From WRMS01 sp038562165 (lineage in GTDB: Bacteria; Bacillota; Peptococcia; DRI-13; UBA5745): a stretch of 64,000 nucleotides of DNA. The stretch lies in contig JBCFAO010000002.1 in assembly GCA_038562165.1 (NCBI GenBank), forward strand, positions 1 to 64,000, given 5' to 3'. The position numbers were made by a program, and so were the translations under genes. A model generated the notes under the pieces. That model saw only the letters and a list, made by a program, of their open reading frames with translations, did no database searches and had not been told where the DNA came from. Positions 24,771 through 33,918 of the stretch are shown one piece after another (position 1 is the first letter of the stretch; every line of letters begins with the position of its first letter).

Positions 24771-25673
24771 TTGAATAAGAGAATGATGCATACGATAGCT
24801 GCTGCCTGCTTGACGGGAGCCCTTTTAATCGCCCAGCCCCTTTTTGCCGAAGGCAGTTACCGGGTAATTACATCCAATGAGAATTTGACGATAGCCGACA
24901 GGGTTTTCGGCAGTGCGGAGATTGTAGTCACCGGCCATCTGCCGGAATTTAAGGTCAGTGATCCGCTGTTTGCCCAGCAGGTAAACGACAAAGTAAATAT
25001 TTTTTACGATGAAGCTTTAGTCAAAGCCGGAGAGATGGAAGAGGAAAATCTGGTCGTCATTTTTTCTTATGATGTCTTTGGCAATTCCCGGTACATGTCC
25101 GTTGCCCTTCATGCCATGACTATTTCCGGCAATAACCGTTTTGAGGAGCTTGCCACCTTCGTGTTGGACAAAAATGAAAATAAGCTCCTGGACTTGCAGG
25201 ATATCCTGGGGCCCGAGGCCTTTGCCATCGCCGATAAAGTCATCGGCGACGCCATCGAGGCTAATCCCGAGCAGTATTTCAATGGTGAAAACGGGTTTGA
25301 AGGTTTTAAAGGCGTCAGCGAGAAAACCAAATTTTATGTGGATGGCTCAGACATTACCATTCTTTTCGACAAATATGAGATTGCCCCCGGCTATATGGGG
25401 CGGCCTTCTTTTGTAATTCCGCTGCCGGCAGAAGCTGAGGAGCAGCAAGCCGCCGGCGGCGAGGGAGCGGCTTCGCAGGAGTCTCCCGCAGCGGAGGAAG
25501 CTGCCGCCGCCGATGAGGCAGAGGAAACGAATGAGTCTGATGCGAATGATGGGGCTGATGCGGCTGATAAAGCAAGTGCGGCAAGTGTGGCAAATCAAGC
25601 GGATGAGTCTGATGCGAATGATGAAACCCTGCAAGAGCAGAAATCCGATGAAGAGCTTTTTCCTTTAGGCTAA
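24771..25673 (+). CDS. Secreted DUF3298 (RsiV-like) domain protein with an Ala/Glu-rich tail
   Basis: Encodes 300 residues from TTG 24771 with AAGGAG upstream. A signal peptide covers residues 1-27 (ending LFAEG). Residues about 40-220 fit the DUF3298 pattern: a repeated strand/helix region and the closing ITILFDKYEIAPGYMGRPSFVIPL. This domain is found in the extracellular part of the anti-sigma factor RsiV, where it binds lysozyme, and in free secreted proteins. Residues about 223-290 are low-complexity Ala/Glu/Asp. No transmembrane anchor follows, so it is not an anti-sigma factor itself. Its role is unknown. Confidence 0.75.
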   Translation: MNKRMMHTIAAACLTGALLIAQPLFAEGSYRVITSNENLTIADRVFGSAEIVVTGHLPEFKVSDPLFAQQVNDKVNIFYDEALVKAGEMEEENLVVIFSYDVFGNSRYMSVALHAMTISGNNRFEELATFVLDKNENKLLDLQDILGPEAFAIADKVIGDAIEANPEQYFNGENGFEGFKGVSEKTKFYVDGSDITILFDKYEIAPGYMGRPSFVIPLPAEAEEQQAAGGEGAASQESPAAEEAAAADEAEETNESDANDGADAADKASAASVANQADESDANDETLQEQKSDEELFPLG

Positions 25674-25689
25674 GCTTGAAAAAAAATGC

Positions 25690-25719
25690 AAAAGAGGGCG
25701 CAACCGCCCTCTTTTTTTT
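25690..25719 (+). terminator. Rho-independent terminator
   Basis: AAGAGGGCG-caac-CGCCCTCTTTTTTTT: 8-bp GC-rich stem, 4-nt loop, 8-T run. It ends the DUF3298-like gene. Confidence 0.92.
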
Positions 25720-25736
25720 GTGAAACGAATTTTTGT

Positions 25737-26060
25737 GCAAAATTGCAAGTTTGTAGCCGGCATGTACTTGAAAGGGGGCGCAAAATTGCAAGTTTGTTTC
25801 CAGGGTCGTAGCATTTTGAGCAAAATTGTAAGTTTGTAAAAGGTATTTTGGCCTGGAAATAGGGTTTTTACCCCATTTGCGGGCCGAAGCCGTTCCAAAG
25901 CAGTGATTTGGGCACTACAAACCTGCAATTTTGCACAGTTAGCCTAGGCGAACGATAACAAACCTGCAATTTTGCTCAGTTAACCTATGCGAACAACGAC
26001 AAACCTGCAATTTTGCTCAGTTAGCCATGACTCCCTACTCCACTGATGCCTGCAATTTTG
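25737..26060. repeat. Array of 18-bp repeats in two opposed groups
   Basis: GCAAAATTGCAAGTTTGT occurs at 25737-25754, 25780-25797 and 25820-25837 (one mismatch). The near reverse complement ACAAACCTGCAATTTTGC occurs at 25917-25934, 25958-25975 and 25999-26016, with a partial copy at 26049-26060. The second group has an exact 41-bp period, including its spacer (CAGTTA.CCTA.GCGAAC). The first group is spaced 43 and 40 bp. This could be an interspersed repeat family, a structured RNA or an operator array. Nothing else is seen between the terminator at 25719 and the methyltransferase start at 26331. Confidence 0.85.
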
Positions 26061-26330
26061 GGTTTGCCTCGGCAACCGTACCCCTGGCCGGCAACCATGC
26101 CCCCCGTCGGCAGCCGTGCCCTTGGCCGGTAACCGTGCCCCCGGCGGCAGTCGTGACCACCCTCTATAGCCCCGGCGACGTTTTTTATTTGACAAAAACC
26201 TTAGCCGGGGCTATACTACTGAAAAACAAATTGTTTCATCGAATAATTCGATAGAAGAACGGTGTTCATTTGCTGCCGGAGACAGGGCGGTAGGATCATC
26301 TGTTTTCAGAGGCAGGGCGAAAGGAATTTC

Positions 26331-27131
26331 ATGATTTTTTGGACCGGTGAAAGCATCGAATGGTACCGGCGGGCGGCGGCTACCCATAATTATCATCAGT
26401 TATTGGCGGAAAAAGTGTTGTCGTATATCCCAAACCAGGACCGGGCCCGGATCTTTGATCTGGGCGCCGGCCTTGGTTATCTTTCTTTGGCTATGGCGCC
26501 CCATGCCAAAGAGGTTACGGCCCTGGATGTCAGCCTCGAGGCTATAGACTGGCTGAACAATGAGGTTTTGCGCCGCAAGGTGAACAACGTTTTGACGGTC
26601 AATGGGGATTTCACTAAGCTTGAGCCGCCGCCGGCGATGTATGACGCCGCTGTCCTTTGTTTTTTTGGCCGCCTTGCCCAAGTGCTGCCCAGACTGAGGC
26701 AATGGGTTAAGGGCCCTATTATTTTTATTACTTCGGACAGCAGGTAGAAGAATTTTGGGGTGGCTAACCGCAAGAAGAATCATTCGGCCGAAGACAGCGC
26801 CATGTATCTTCGAGGAGAAAACATTGCCTATAAAGAAGAAAGGCTGACCCTTTCTTTTGGGCAGCCTTTCTTAAACCGGGAAGATGCCGGATATTTTTTG
26901 CGTTTTTATAACCGGGATCTGCTGTCGCCTGTCTGCGGCGGCAATCCTCACGGGGATACTGCCCTGCCGGTCCTTTTGCCGGCGGACCTGGAAAAAGCTA
27001 TCGACAGCCATTTGAACAAAAACCTGCTGGACAGCCCGCCTAAGGTGGCGGCTGCAGGTTATCCATTATACCTGCCTTGTGTAAAATCCTTGAGATTGTT
27101 GGTCATTGAAGGAAGCCGGACAAGCTCATAA
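26331..27131 (+). pseudogene. Class I SAM-dependent methyltransferase interrupted by an in-frame TAG
   Basis: From ATG 26331 (AAGGA upstream) the frame gives FWTGESIEWYRRAAATHNYHQLLAEKVLSYIP, then the SAM-binding motif IFDLGAGLGYLSLAMAP and VTALDVSLEAI, and stops at TAG 26745-26747 after 138 codons. The same frame then continues, with conserved-looking sequence (EERLTLSFGQPFLNREDAGYFLRFYN...), to TGA/TAA-type closure at 27131. Both halves together match the length and order of a roughly 265-residue methyltransferase family of Firmicutes, often found next to dehydratase-type genes. The gene looks inactivated by one substitution. TAG is also an ordinary stop for several intact genes in the window, so recoding is unlikely. 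Confidence 0.75.
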
Positions 27132-27154
27132 TAAGGCTTTAGCCAAACGCAAGC

Positions 27155-28402
27155 TCATGATAAAGACTTCATGCCGGCCAGGAATTGTTCGAAGCCGCTT
27201 TCTTCCACAAAGGGGAAACGCAAGGCCACTTCGATAATATTGCTGCCGTCTTTATAAAAATAAATTTGGTGGGAAACATCGGCATAGCTATAGGTGAGGC
27301 CCAGGTATTCCCTGCCGGCAATGGTGTAGGAAAAGGGCTCGCTGATGGTATAGTGGCCAACGGCTTTGCCTAATAAATTTTTAAAAAAGTTGATCTGGTC
27401 GTTTTCATCGGTTTTGCCGACGCTTTTATTTATAGAGAGCTGAAAAGCCGCTTGGTTGTCGGAGCGAACGGCGGAGCCTTCGATGGATTTCCTATTGTTG
27501 GTTTCCTGGAGGGTTTCCGGCTGGAGCTGCCAGTTTTCCGGCAGGGTAATCGACATATTTAGCTCAGAGCTGCTATAGGTGTTGCCGGTCCAGCGGCCGA
27601 ATTCCGTATCGGCGTTGTGTATCACCGGCGCCGAACCGGGAGCCGGCGGCGGTTCCACTGTAATCTGGCATTGACCGTCGGCTTTTTCTTTTGTGTTCCA
27701 TGAGGTGGTATAGATATAGAGCGTCACCGGCTCATCGGCCTGAGCCTTGGGGTCTGTTGCCGGCAGCCGGAAAATCAACGTCTGCTTATCTTGTTGACCG
27801 CCATCCAGCAATTCCTGGTTGGCTACGGTTTTGATTTCATCCAGCCAGTTGCCCTTGCCGTCTTGAATCCTACGGTTATAAAAACTCCAATCATAGGAGG
27901 TATCCAACAGGCGGATATCCAGTTGCAGGGCGGCCAGGCGGCCGGTTTCTTTTGATAGGCCGTAAGACTCTTTTTCTGCTTCCGATAGCTGTTTGACGCT
28001 GTCAACGGCAATCTCGTAGCGGGCGGCAGGATCCTGGGACCAGTCTATGGGTTTGGCTGGGGAATCCTTTGTATCCTCCTGGTTTTCCTGGTTTTTCGGG
28101 TTTTTCGGGTTTTCCTGACTTGCCCCGGTTTCCCGGGCTGCCTCAGCTTCCTGGTCCGCCGCTTCCTTAGAGGGGGTAGCCCCCGGATTGGCGTCTGTAT
28201 CGCAGATAATCTTTGTGTCACCGGGTAAGAACGTGGGATTATATTTTTCGCCGTCGTCGGCGGAGAGCTTTCCACTTTTTAAAAGCATATAAAAACTAAA
28301 AGCGATAGAAACAATTAAAAATACACAGACAGCAATAACCAAAATGGTTTTTTTGCTGCCTTTTTTCTGCAGGTCTTTTTCGGGTTTTTCTTTTTTCGCC
28401 AC
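27155..28402 (-). CDS. Single-pass membrane protein of unknown function
   Basis: Encodes 415 residues from GTG 28402, with GGAG 8 nt upstream; a longer reading from 28474 would add 24 residues. A lysine-rich N-terminus precedes one transmembrane helix (KTILVIAVCVFLIVSIAFSFYMLL, residues about 19-42). Then comes an acidic, Asn/Glu-rich linker (about 75-120) and an extracellular beta-rich domain. Two domains can be guessed: residues about 120-270 and a C-terminal part with a SELNMSITLPENWQLQP segment typical of PsbP/DUF-type lipoprotein modules. I do not recognise the family. It is convergent with the methyltransferase gene and divergent from the secreted protein at 28551. Confidence 0.65.
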   Translation of the reverse strand: MAKKEKPEKDLQKKGSKKTILVIAVCVFLIVSIAFSFYMLLKSGKLSADDGEKYNPTFLPGDTKIICDTDANPGATPSKEAADQEAEAARETGASQENPKNPKNQENQEDTKDSPAKPIDWSQDPAARYEIAVDSVKQLSEAEKESYGLSKETGRLAALQLDIRLLDTSYDWSFYNRRIQDGKGNWLDEIKTVANQELLDGGQQDKQTLIFRLPATDPKAQADEPVTLYIYTTSWNTKEKADGQCQITVEPPPAPGSAPVIHNADTEFGRWTGNTYSSSELNMSITLPENWQLQPETLQETNNRKSIEGSAVRSDNQAAFQLSINKSVGKTDENDQINFFKNLLGKAVGHYTISEPFSYTIAGREYLGLTYSYADVSHQIYFYKDGSNIIEVALRFPFVEESGFEQFLAGMKSLS

Positions 28403-28550
28403 AATTATTACTCCAATCGCTGGAAATATAAGAATCATACCACATTCTAATAGAAATCTCAAGATTGGTGACAATTTCCACTGTTATATGATATGATAAA
28501 TCCGGTACTTTCTTTATAGCACATTCTATTATGCTGAAGGAGGATGTCAA

Positions 28551-29861
28551 ATGAAACCAAATGTATTCAAAAACCGTTTTATGGCGCCAATCCTTGCGGT
28601 AATGCTCACCCTCTGCCTGTGCTTTTCTGTATTGCCGGCCAGTGCGGTAGCAGCGGTTTCCCAATCGGCAGTTATTAATGCTCCTATAGCCGGGGCAAGC
28701 CTGAACGATGATGCTGCCTATCTTTCTCATTATTTTGATATTCAGTTGGACAAAGAGTTTGTCAGCATGGCAGCTTATGCGGAAGCTCTGCTGAAGCTGC
28801 AGCCTGCCCACGGCCTGAAAGAGCTGGCTCCCCAGTATGCCGATTATGGTGTGGGGGCTTTGGACGGGGTAAAGTATGCGGTAATCGCCGCCAATATGGA
28901 AGAACTGGCTCTTGTTTACAGCCCGGAAAAAATTAATGCTGCCTTAGCAGCCGCCGGCGCTGAAGGCATCGACGCCGCTTATGCTCCTTATGTTGCCTGC
29001 GCATTGGATCTGCAGATGATTACTCCGGCCCAGGCTAAGATGGCCAAGGCCAACAATCAGGCGGACATTGTCTATCTTAATAGCCTGCTGATGGCTGTGG
29101 CCGACGTCAATGGCGTCAGCCGCAATTTCCTGGGCTATACCGATGATCCCGATATCTATGCTAAATTTATCAATGTCTACGAAAGTTTCGAGCTTTTTGA
29201 CGACGCCAGGCTTGCGGAAATCGGCAGCCAGGCCGTCATTAACCAAGTCACTACCGGCTACAATTTAAAATCCGGCCATTATGACGCCCGTTTCCTGCCG
29301 GAGCTGACCTTGATCTATGGCCATAGCAATATTAAGCATGCCGCCCAGTTGCTGGGCCTTTTGCAAAGCGAGGGCATTGCAGCCAAGGTGCAGTTTGAGC
29401 CAAAGGTTTCCATTTACCAATACCTGCCGGAATGGGGCGAACCCGGCGAACCTACGCCTACTTATGCGGTAAAAACCGTTAACGACGACCTGATGCTAGC
29501 TTATGCCACCGAATACGACATGGTTCTGGAGTTTGCCAGCCAAGAGGATATGGACAAGCTGGATAGCTTAATCCTCGATTATGCCAAGAAAAACAGCGGG
29601 GAGGAAGGCAAAGCTCTGCTGGCCGGTTCCTGGTGGCAGCCTTTGTATTACGCTCACGTAGAAATGGGCGACGGCTATCATATGATTTATGATAACGTGA
29701 TTACCAACGGCAACTACTCGCTGCATCCCTTCTGCCTGCCGGAAGCCAAAGCCGATGTGCTGGCAAAATTCAAAGCCATTGATCCTGCCATCGACATTGA
29801 GCAAGTACCTATCTGGTGCGATGCGCCTTTCTACCGTTACCTTAATGGTTTGCCGGAATAA
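28551..29861 (+). CDS. Secreted protein of unknown function
   Basis: Encodes 436 residues with AAGGAGG before ATG 28551. The signal peptide ends near residue 34 (LPASAVAAV). The mature protein is alpha/beta, acidic and rich in Ala and Tyr, with no repeats and no cell-wall anchor. Cysteines are few. Segments such as GYNLKSGHYDARFLPELTLIYGHSNIKHAAQLLGLLQSEGI suggest a folded enzyme-like or binding domain. I know no family with this sequence. It is monocistronic and closed by a strong terminator. Confidence 0.7.
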   Translation: MKPNVFKNRFMAPILAVMLTLCLCFSVLPASAVAAVSQSAVINAPIAGASLNDDAAYLSHYFDIQLDKEFVSMAAYAEALLKLQPAHGLKELAPQYADYGVGALDGVKYAVIAANMEELALVYSPEKINAALAAAGAEGIDAAYAPYVACALDLQMITPAQAKMAKANNQADIVYLNSLLMAVADVNGVSRNFLGYTDDPDIYAKFINVYESFELFDDARLAEIGSQAVINQVTTGYNLKSGHYDARFLPELTLIYGHSNIKHAAQLLGLLQSEGIAAKVQFEPKVSIYQYLPEWGEPGEPTPTYAVKTVNDDLMLAYATEYDMVLEFASQEDMDKLDSLILDYAKKNSGEEGKALLAGSWWQPLYYAHVEMGDGYHMIYDNVITNGNYSLHPFCLPEAKADVLAKFKAIDPAIDIEQVPIWCDAPFYRYLNGLPE

Positions 29862-29893
29862 CAGGAGGGCCTGCTCAGTGCTCTTAGCTGTTT

Positions 29894-29955
29894 AAAAAAC
29901 AAAGGGGGATGCAGCTCTGCGGCTTTGAAGCCGGCGGAGGCATCCCCTTTGTTTT
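29894..29955. terminator. Bidirectional terminator
   Basis: AAAACAAAGGGG(G)ATGC pairs with GCATCCCCTTTGTTTT, with an inner GCCGGC-type hairpin. It separates the secreted protein gene from the convergent spermidine-synthase-like gene. Confidence 0.85.
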
Positions 29956-29984
29956 GGAAGTTCAATGGTGTGAATCAATTAGCG

Positions 29985-31682
29985 TTAAGAAATAACGCCC
30001 ATGCTGCGCATCAAGCCCTTTATTCCTTCTTGCTCCATGATATCCTGATAATACTTGAGATTGCCGGCAATCAACTCGTCGATAACCTGCATACCCAACA
30101 ACTCCACCGGGGCCTTGTCATCCGTAAAGATCAAGGGACCCGGTTCTCTTTTCTGCAGGCCTGCCTGCAGATTCAGCATCAAATTTTTGAAAGTGCTGTT
30201 TTGAGGCAAAACCTGGACTTGGGCTGTCAGACGCTCCAGTATTAAAGGATCATGGGAAGCGAAAAGCACCATATTGGTAATGTCCGGCAGGGCCATAGTA
30301 TAAACATAAGGGAACTGGCTGGCGATGGTATCGCAAAGATAATCGTTGATCGAGCCTTCTTTGTTGGAGCGCATATTCATGTTGACTACCATGACGCCGT
30401 TTTCTTTAAGGTGGTCCTTCACCATACCGAAGAATTCCCGGCTTGACATCTGGAAGGGGATGGTGATGTCCTGATAAGCGTCCACCAGGATAACGTCATA
30501 AGTGCCGCTGTTTTGCAGATAGGCCCGGCCATCATTGACGCTAACGCTGACTTCTGCCGGCAGGCGGAAATATTCTTTGGCCAAATTCACGATCTTTTCG
30601 TCGATTTCCACGCCCTCCACCTCAATGCCGGGAAAATAGTCTAAACACTGGGTGGCGTAAGTGCCGGTGCCCAGACCCAAAATCAGGAGATTGGGGTCTG
30701 GGGCGGCAGCTAAGACGGCGTCGCCGGCGGCATCGGAACTGCCGCCGAAGGCTTTGGCTCCCAGGGGTATGCCTGCCATGATGGGGCCGGCCAGAGCATA
30801 GTCGTAATACATACCCGTAAGCTCTTCGTTTTTCATCATGATAGACTGAACGCCTTCGAGGACGTTGGTGGATAAAATAATGCTTCTGGGCGTATCCTTC
30901 ACTTGCAGATAATTATAGATGGACTCGCCTTCATAAAGCAGGTTGCTTTCCCAAAAAGCAAAGCTGTTGCTTACAGGCAGAACCAGCAGGCTGCAGATGA
31001 CCAGAAATACGGCCAGGCTTTTGGCCACATATTTTTTCATGGACCAGAAGTAAGCCAGGCTGATGGCCGCCAGTATGCCGGCAAAAATCAAGAAGGTGGC
31101 CGCCGTTCCTACTGACGGAATGGTGACAAAGGTAGGCAAAAACGTGCCGATAATACTGCCGATGGTGCTGATGGCCTCCAATTCGCCTACCACCTTGCCG
31201 TTTTCCTCCAGGTTCAGCACACAAAACTTAATCAGGGCCGGGGAAACGGTGCCTAAAAGCAGCAGGGGGAAAACAAAAACCAGAAAACAGGATAAGAGGG
31301 AGGCCCAGATTAAAAAGTTGCTTTTGACGAAAATGGCCAGCACTAAGGAAACTCCGGCAATCACGTACTTGCCCACAAAGGGGATGGCGGCCGTCCAGAC
31401 GGCGGCCAGCAAAAGCCGCCGGTAAAGACGGCTGGGGTCCGGGTTCTTGTCCACCATGCGGCCGCCGATAACATGGCCCAAAGCCAGAGCTATCATGATG
31501 GTGCCGATGATGACAGTCCAGACGATCTGGGAGGAGCTGAAATAAGGCGCCAAAAGGCGGCTGGCCCCCAGCTCGATGGCCATCACCGACATGCCGGAAA
31601 AAAATGCGGTGGTGTAAAGAAAATAGCGGTTTCTCATCAACCGGCTGCCGCCGGCCTTTTTTGTGTCGGTTAAATTGGCCAT
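29985..31682 (-). CDS. Membrane-anchored spermidine-synthase-like protein
   Basis: Encodes 565 residues from ATG 31682 (AGGGGGA upstream). The first half (about 20-255) has seven or so transmembrane helices of MFS-like appearance (RYFLYTTAFFSGMSVMAIELGASRLLAPYF). The second half is a SAM-dependent Rossmann domain: LLILGLGTGTYATQCLDYFP, VEGVEIDEKIVNLAKEYF and VNDGRAYLQ...DVILVDAY, as in spermidine synthase. Fused 'MFS-spermidine synthase' proteins are known in bacteria with no settled substrate. The catalytic Asp equivalent (VDAYQD) is present. It is far from the speD operon at the end of the window, so a direct role in polyamine synthesis is uncertain. Confidence 0.82.
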   Translation of the reverse strand: MANLTDTKKAGGSRLMRNRYFLYTTAFFSGMSVMAIELGASRLLAPYFSSSQIVWTVIIGTIMIALALGHVIGGRMVDKNPDPSRLYRRLLLAAVWTAAIPFVGKYVIAGVSLVLAIFVKSNFLIWASLLSCFLVFVFPLLLLGTVSPALIKFCVLNLEENGKVVGELEAISTIGSIIGTFLPTFVTIPSVGTAATFLIFAGILAAISLAYFWSMKKYVAKSLAVFLVICSLLVLPVSNSFAFWESNLLYEGESIYNYLQVKDTPRSIILSTNVLEGVQSIMMKNEELTGMYYDYALAGPIMAGIPLGAKAFGGSSDAAGDAVLAAAPDPNLLILGLGTGTYATQCLDYFPGIEVEGVEIDEKIVNLAKEYFRLPAEVSVSVNDGRAYLQNSGTYDVILVDAYQDITIPFQMSSREFFGMVKDHLKENGVMVVNMNMRSNKEGSINDYLCDTIASQFPYVYTMALPDITNMVLFASHDPLILERLTAQVQVLPQNSTFKNLMLNLQAGLQKREPGPLIFTDDKAPVELLGMQVIDELIAGNLKYYQDIMEQEGIKGLMRSMGVIS

Positions 31683-31913
31683 CGGATTCCCCCTGTCAAA
31701 GTAATTATGCTGACGTTTCAGGCTGTGGCAGGCCACAGCTAAAATGCTATTTTAATAGTATACCACAAAATCCCAAAGATCAGGCTGGAGTTTTGCCGGA
31801 TTTGCCGGACTTCATGCAAAGTTCACAGAACAGGTCTTGTATTATAGTATGGTTTAGCGCAAAATATTAGATAGGTGGTATAGGATAAGCATTAAACCGA
31901 TTACAATAAAGAA

Positions 31914-33194
31914 ATGAAAGGCGCTTTTTCAATGCAGATGGTTGTGACGTTGCTGTTGATGCTGGTCATATATAGCAGTCTCAATGTTTATTTGGGTTCC
32001 CGGCTATTGTTTTATTTCCGGCTCTCTTTTTCGCCTTTTTCCCAAGGATTATTCTGGCTGGCTCTTTTCTTTTTGGCATTTTCTTATATATTCGGCATGC
32101 TGCTGCCCGGCAGCTTGCTGGGCAAGGCTTGCCGCTATATGGGCAGTTATTGGATGGTGATGTTCCTTTATCTGCTTTTAGGATTCATTCTGATGGACGG
32201 CTTGCGGCTTTTGGGCCGGCTGCCCTTTTTGGCCTCCCTGGCCGGGAGCTTGCCGGCCTTTACTTTGTTGCTGGTAGGCACTTTAGTGGTCTGCGGCTCC
32301 CTGGCTATGGTTTCTTATGGGGCCTATCATGCCCGGCAGATAGGTTTGGTACAATACCCGGCTGAGTCCGTTAAGTCCGGCCCTCCCGGCGAGCTGCGGA
32401 TAGCTTTGGTTTCCGATCTTCATTTGGGCTCTGCCGTAGACAGCGCCTGGCTGTCCAGGATTGTGGCAAAAATCAACGAGGCCCGGCCGGATGTGGTCTG
32501 CATAGCCGGCGATATTTTTGATAATAACCTGGATAGTCTGAAGGATGTAGAGGGAATCATTGCTGCCTTCCGCCAGATAGAGGCCCCTTATGGTACTTAT
32601 GCCTGCCTGGGCAACCATGATGTGGAGGGTATATCCTTCAGAGACCGGCAAAGCGATCCTGCTGAGGAAGTGAGCATTGTTGAAGATGATGGAAGCTCAG
32701 GCAATGACCGGTCCGCCGCTGACCAGCTTTCTTCTAACGAGCCCAAGTTTTCCAAGATCAGCCAGATTCTGGAGGCAGGAGGGATTACCTTGCTCTTGGA
32801 CGAAATGGTATTGGTAGAAGATATGTTCTATATTGCCGGCAGGAAGGACGCCTCCCCTATCGGCCTTTTCAATCACTCCCGGCTTACTGTGGATGAACTG
32901 ACGGCGGCAAGGGACAAAAGCCTGCCTCTGATTCTATTGGATCATCAGCCCGGGGATATTCCGGCAGCGGTAGACGGCGGTGTGGATTTGCTGCTTTCCG
33001 GCCACACTCACCGGGGTCAGGTTTTTCCCGGCAACCTGGTGACTCAGCGGCTGTTCCTGGTGGATTATGGCCATAAGAAGCTGGAAAATACCAATGTGGT
33101 CGTAAGTTCCGGCGCCGGAGTCTGGGGGCCGCCCATTCGGGTTGGCACAAATTCCGAGGTAGCGGTTATTGATTTAAAGTGGTATACTGAATAA
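31914..33194 (+). CDS. Membrane-bound metallophosphoesterase (YkuE/YaeI-like)
   Basis: Encodes 426 residues. Four or five hydrophobic helices fill residues 1-145. The catalytic part follows: SDLHLGS near 168, GDIFDN near 196, GNHDVE near 232, a late LLDHQPGD and GHTHRGQVFPG near 364. These are the metal-binding motifs of calcineurin-like phosphoesterases of the YkuE group, which act on lipid or envelope phosphates. The active site would face the side after the last helix. The start could also be ATG 31932; neither has a strong ribosome site. An acidic insertion (EEVSIVEDDGSSGND, about 245-265) is unusual. Confidence 0.85.
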   Translation: MKGAFSMQMVVTLLLMLVIYSSLNVYLGSRLLFYFRLSFSPFSQGLFWLALFFLAFSYIFGMLLPGSLLGKACRYMGSYWMVMFLYLLLGFILMDGLRLLGRLPFLASLAGSLPAFTLLLVGTLVVCGSLAMVSYGAYHARQIGLVQYPAESVKSGPPGELRIALVSDLHLGSAVDSAWLSRIVAKINEARPDVVCIAGDIFDNNLDSLKDVEGIIAAFRQIEAPYGTYACLGNHDVEGISFRDRQSDPAEEVSIVEDDGSSGNDRSAADQLSSNEPKFSKISQILEAGGITLLLDEMVLVEDMFYIAGRKDASPIGLFNHSRLTVDELTAARDKSLPLILLDHQPGDIPAAVDGGVDLLLSGHTHRGQVFPGNLVTQRLFLVDYGHKKLENTNVVVSSGAGVWGPPIRVGTNSEVAVIDLKWYTE

Positions 33195-33228
33195 AGATTG
33201 GCAGGACATATAAGGAAGGAGACAGCTG

Positions 33229-33657
33229 ATGAATATCTTGTTTTTCCTGACGCCAAAAGAAGAGGTGGCTTGCATTTATGAAGATTTCACCTTGCGCCAA
33301 GTATTAGAAAAAATGGAGTATCACCGTTATACGGCTATACCGGTATTAAAGCGCTCCGGAGAATACGCCGGCACCCTCACCGAAGGGGATTTGCTGTGGG
33401 CCATTAAAAATAAATATCAATTAAATTTAAAAGCGGCGGAGCATCTGCCCATATCTGATTTACCCCGCTACTCCGACAATAAAGCTGTTACCATATCTAC
33501 AGATATTGACGAATTGATCACCAAATCACTGGAGCAAAACTTTGTCCCCGTCGAAGACGACAGAGGCATGTTCATCGGTATTGTTACCCGCCGCAATGTG
33601 ATCCAATATTTCAAAAACAGGCGGGAAAGGCCCCTGGAGAGTTCGTATACCGCTTAA
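33229..33657 (+). CDS. CBS-domain-pair protein
   Basis: Encodes 142 residues with AAGGAG before ATG 33229. Two CBS motifs are visible: residues 15-62 (YEDFTLRQVLEKMEYHRYTAIPVLKRSGEYAGTLTEGDLLWAI) and residues 80-135 (ISTDIDELITKSLEQNFVPVEDDRGMFIGIVTRRNVIQYF). Together they make a Bateman module that binds adenine nucleotides and acts as an energy sensor. No other domain is present. It lies 34 bp after the phosphoesterase gene, so both may form an operon. Confidence 0.88.
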   Translation: MNILFFLTPKEEVACIYEDFTLRQVLEKMEYHRYTAIPVLKRSGEYAGTLTEGDLLWAIKNKYQLNLKAAEHLPISDLPRYSDNKAVTISTDIDELITKSLEQNFVPVEDDRGMFIGIVTRRNVIQYFKNRRERPLESSYTA

Positions 33658-33852
33658 GCAGCGGCTGAGAGGAACAGATTATCCAAAACCAAAGAGCGCC
33701 GGAGAAAGACCAGTCCTCTGCGGCCCGGAAAAAACTATGGCAGACAATGCTGCAGGGTTCGTAAAAGAACCTTGTGGGACAATGAAATAAAAACGCACTG
33801 ACCAAAGGGGATTCCCGATGAAAAGGCGGCAAAGACAGGGATGTTCATCTTG

Positions 33853-33877
33853 CCACGCCTTTGGCGTGGTTTTTTTA
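33853..33877 (+). terminator. Rho-independent terminator, 42 bp before a transporter gene
   Basis: CCACGCC-ttt-GGCGTGG followed by eight T. It may end the CBS-protein transcript, or form the switch part of a leader for the NMT1-type operon, since about 195 bp of potentially structured sequence precede it. Confidence 0.88.
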
Positions 33878-33918
33878 TTAAGAAAGATCAGACGGAGAAA
33901 GATTAGGAGGAGACAGGA

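Noticed and set aside
25737..26060. Possible CRISPR array
   Set aside because: Repeats are 18 bp, occur in both orientations, have similar spacer sequence in one group, and no cas gene is nearby.
26027..26254. 75-codon ORF after the repeat array
   Set aside because: It begins inside the repeat region, has no ribosome site and reads as proline-rich low-complexity sequence.
26745..26747. TAG as a pyrrolysine codon in the methyltransferase
   Set aside because: The protein is not an MtmB/MtbB/MttB-type methylamine methyltransferase, and TAG ends several intact genes in the window (for example at 16562, 41428, 42563 and 61605).
33661..33700. TPP riboswitch suggested by CTGAGAGG upstream of an NMT1-type importer
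   Set aside because: The second TPP-box consensus (ACCTGATCTGGATAAT-like) is absent, and the spacing does not fit.
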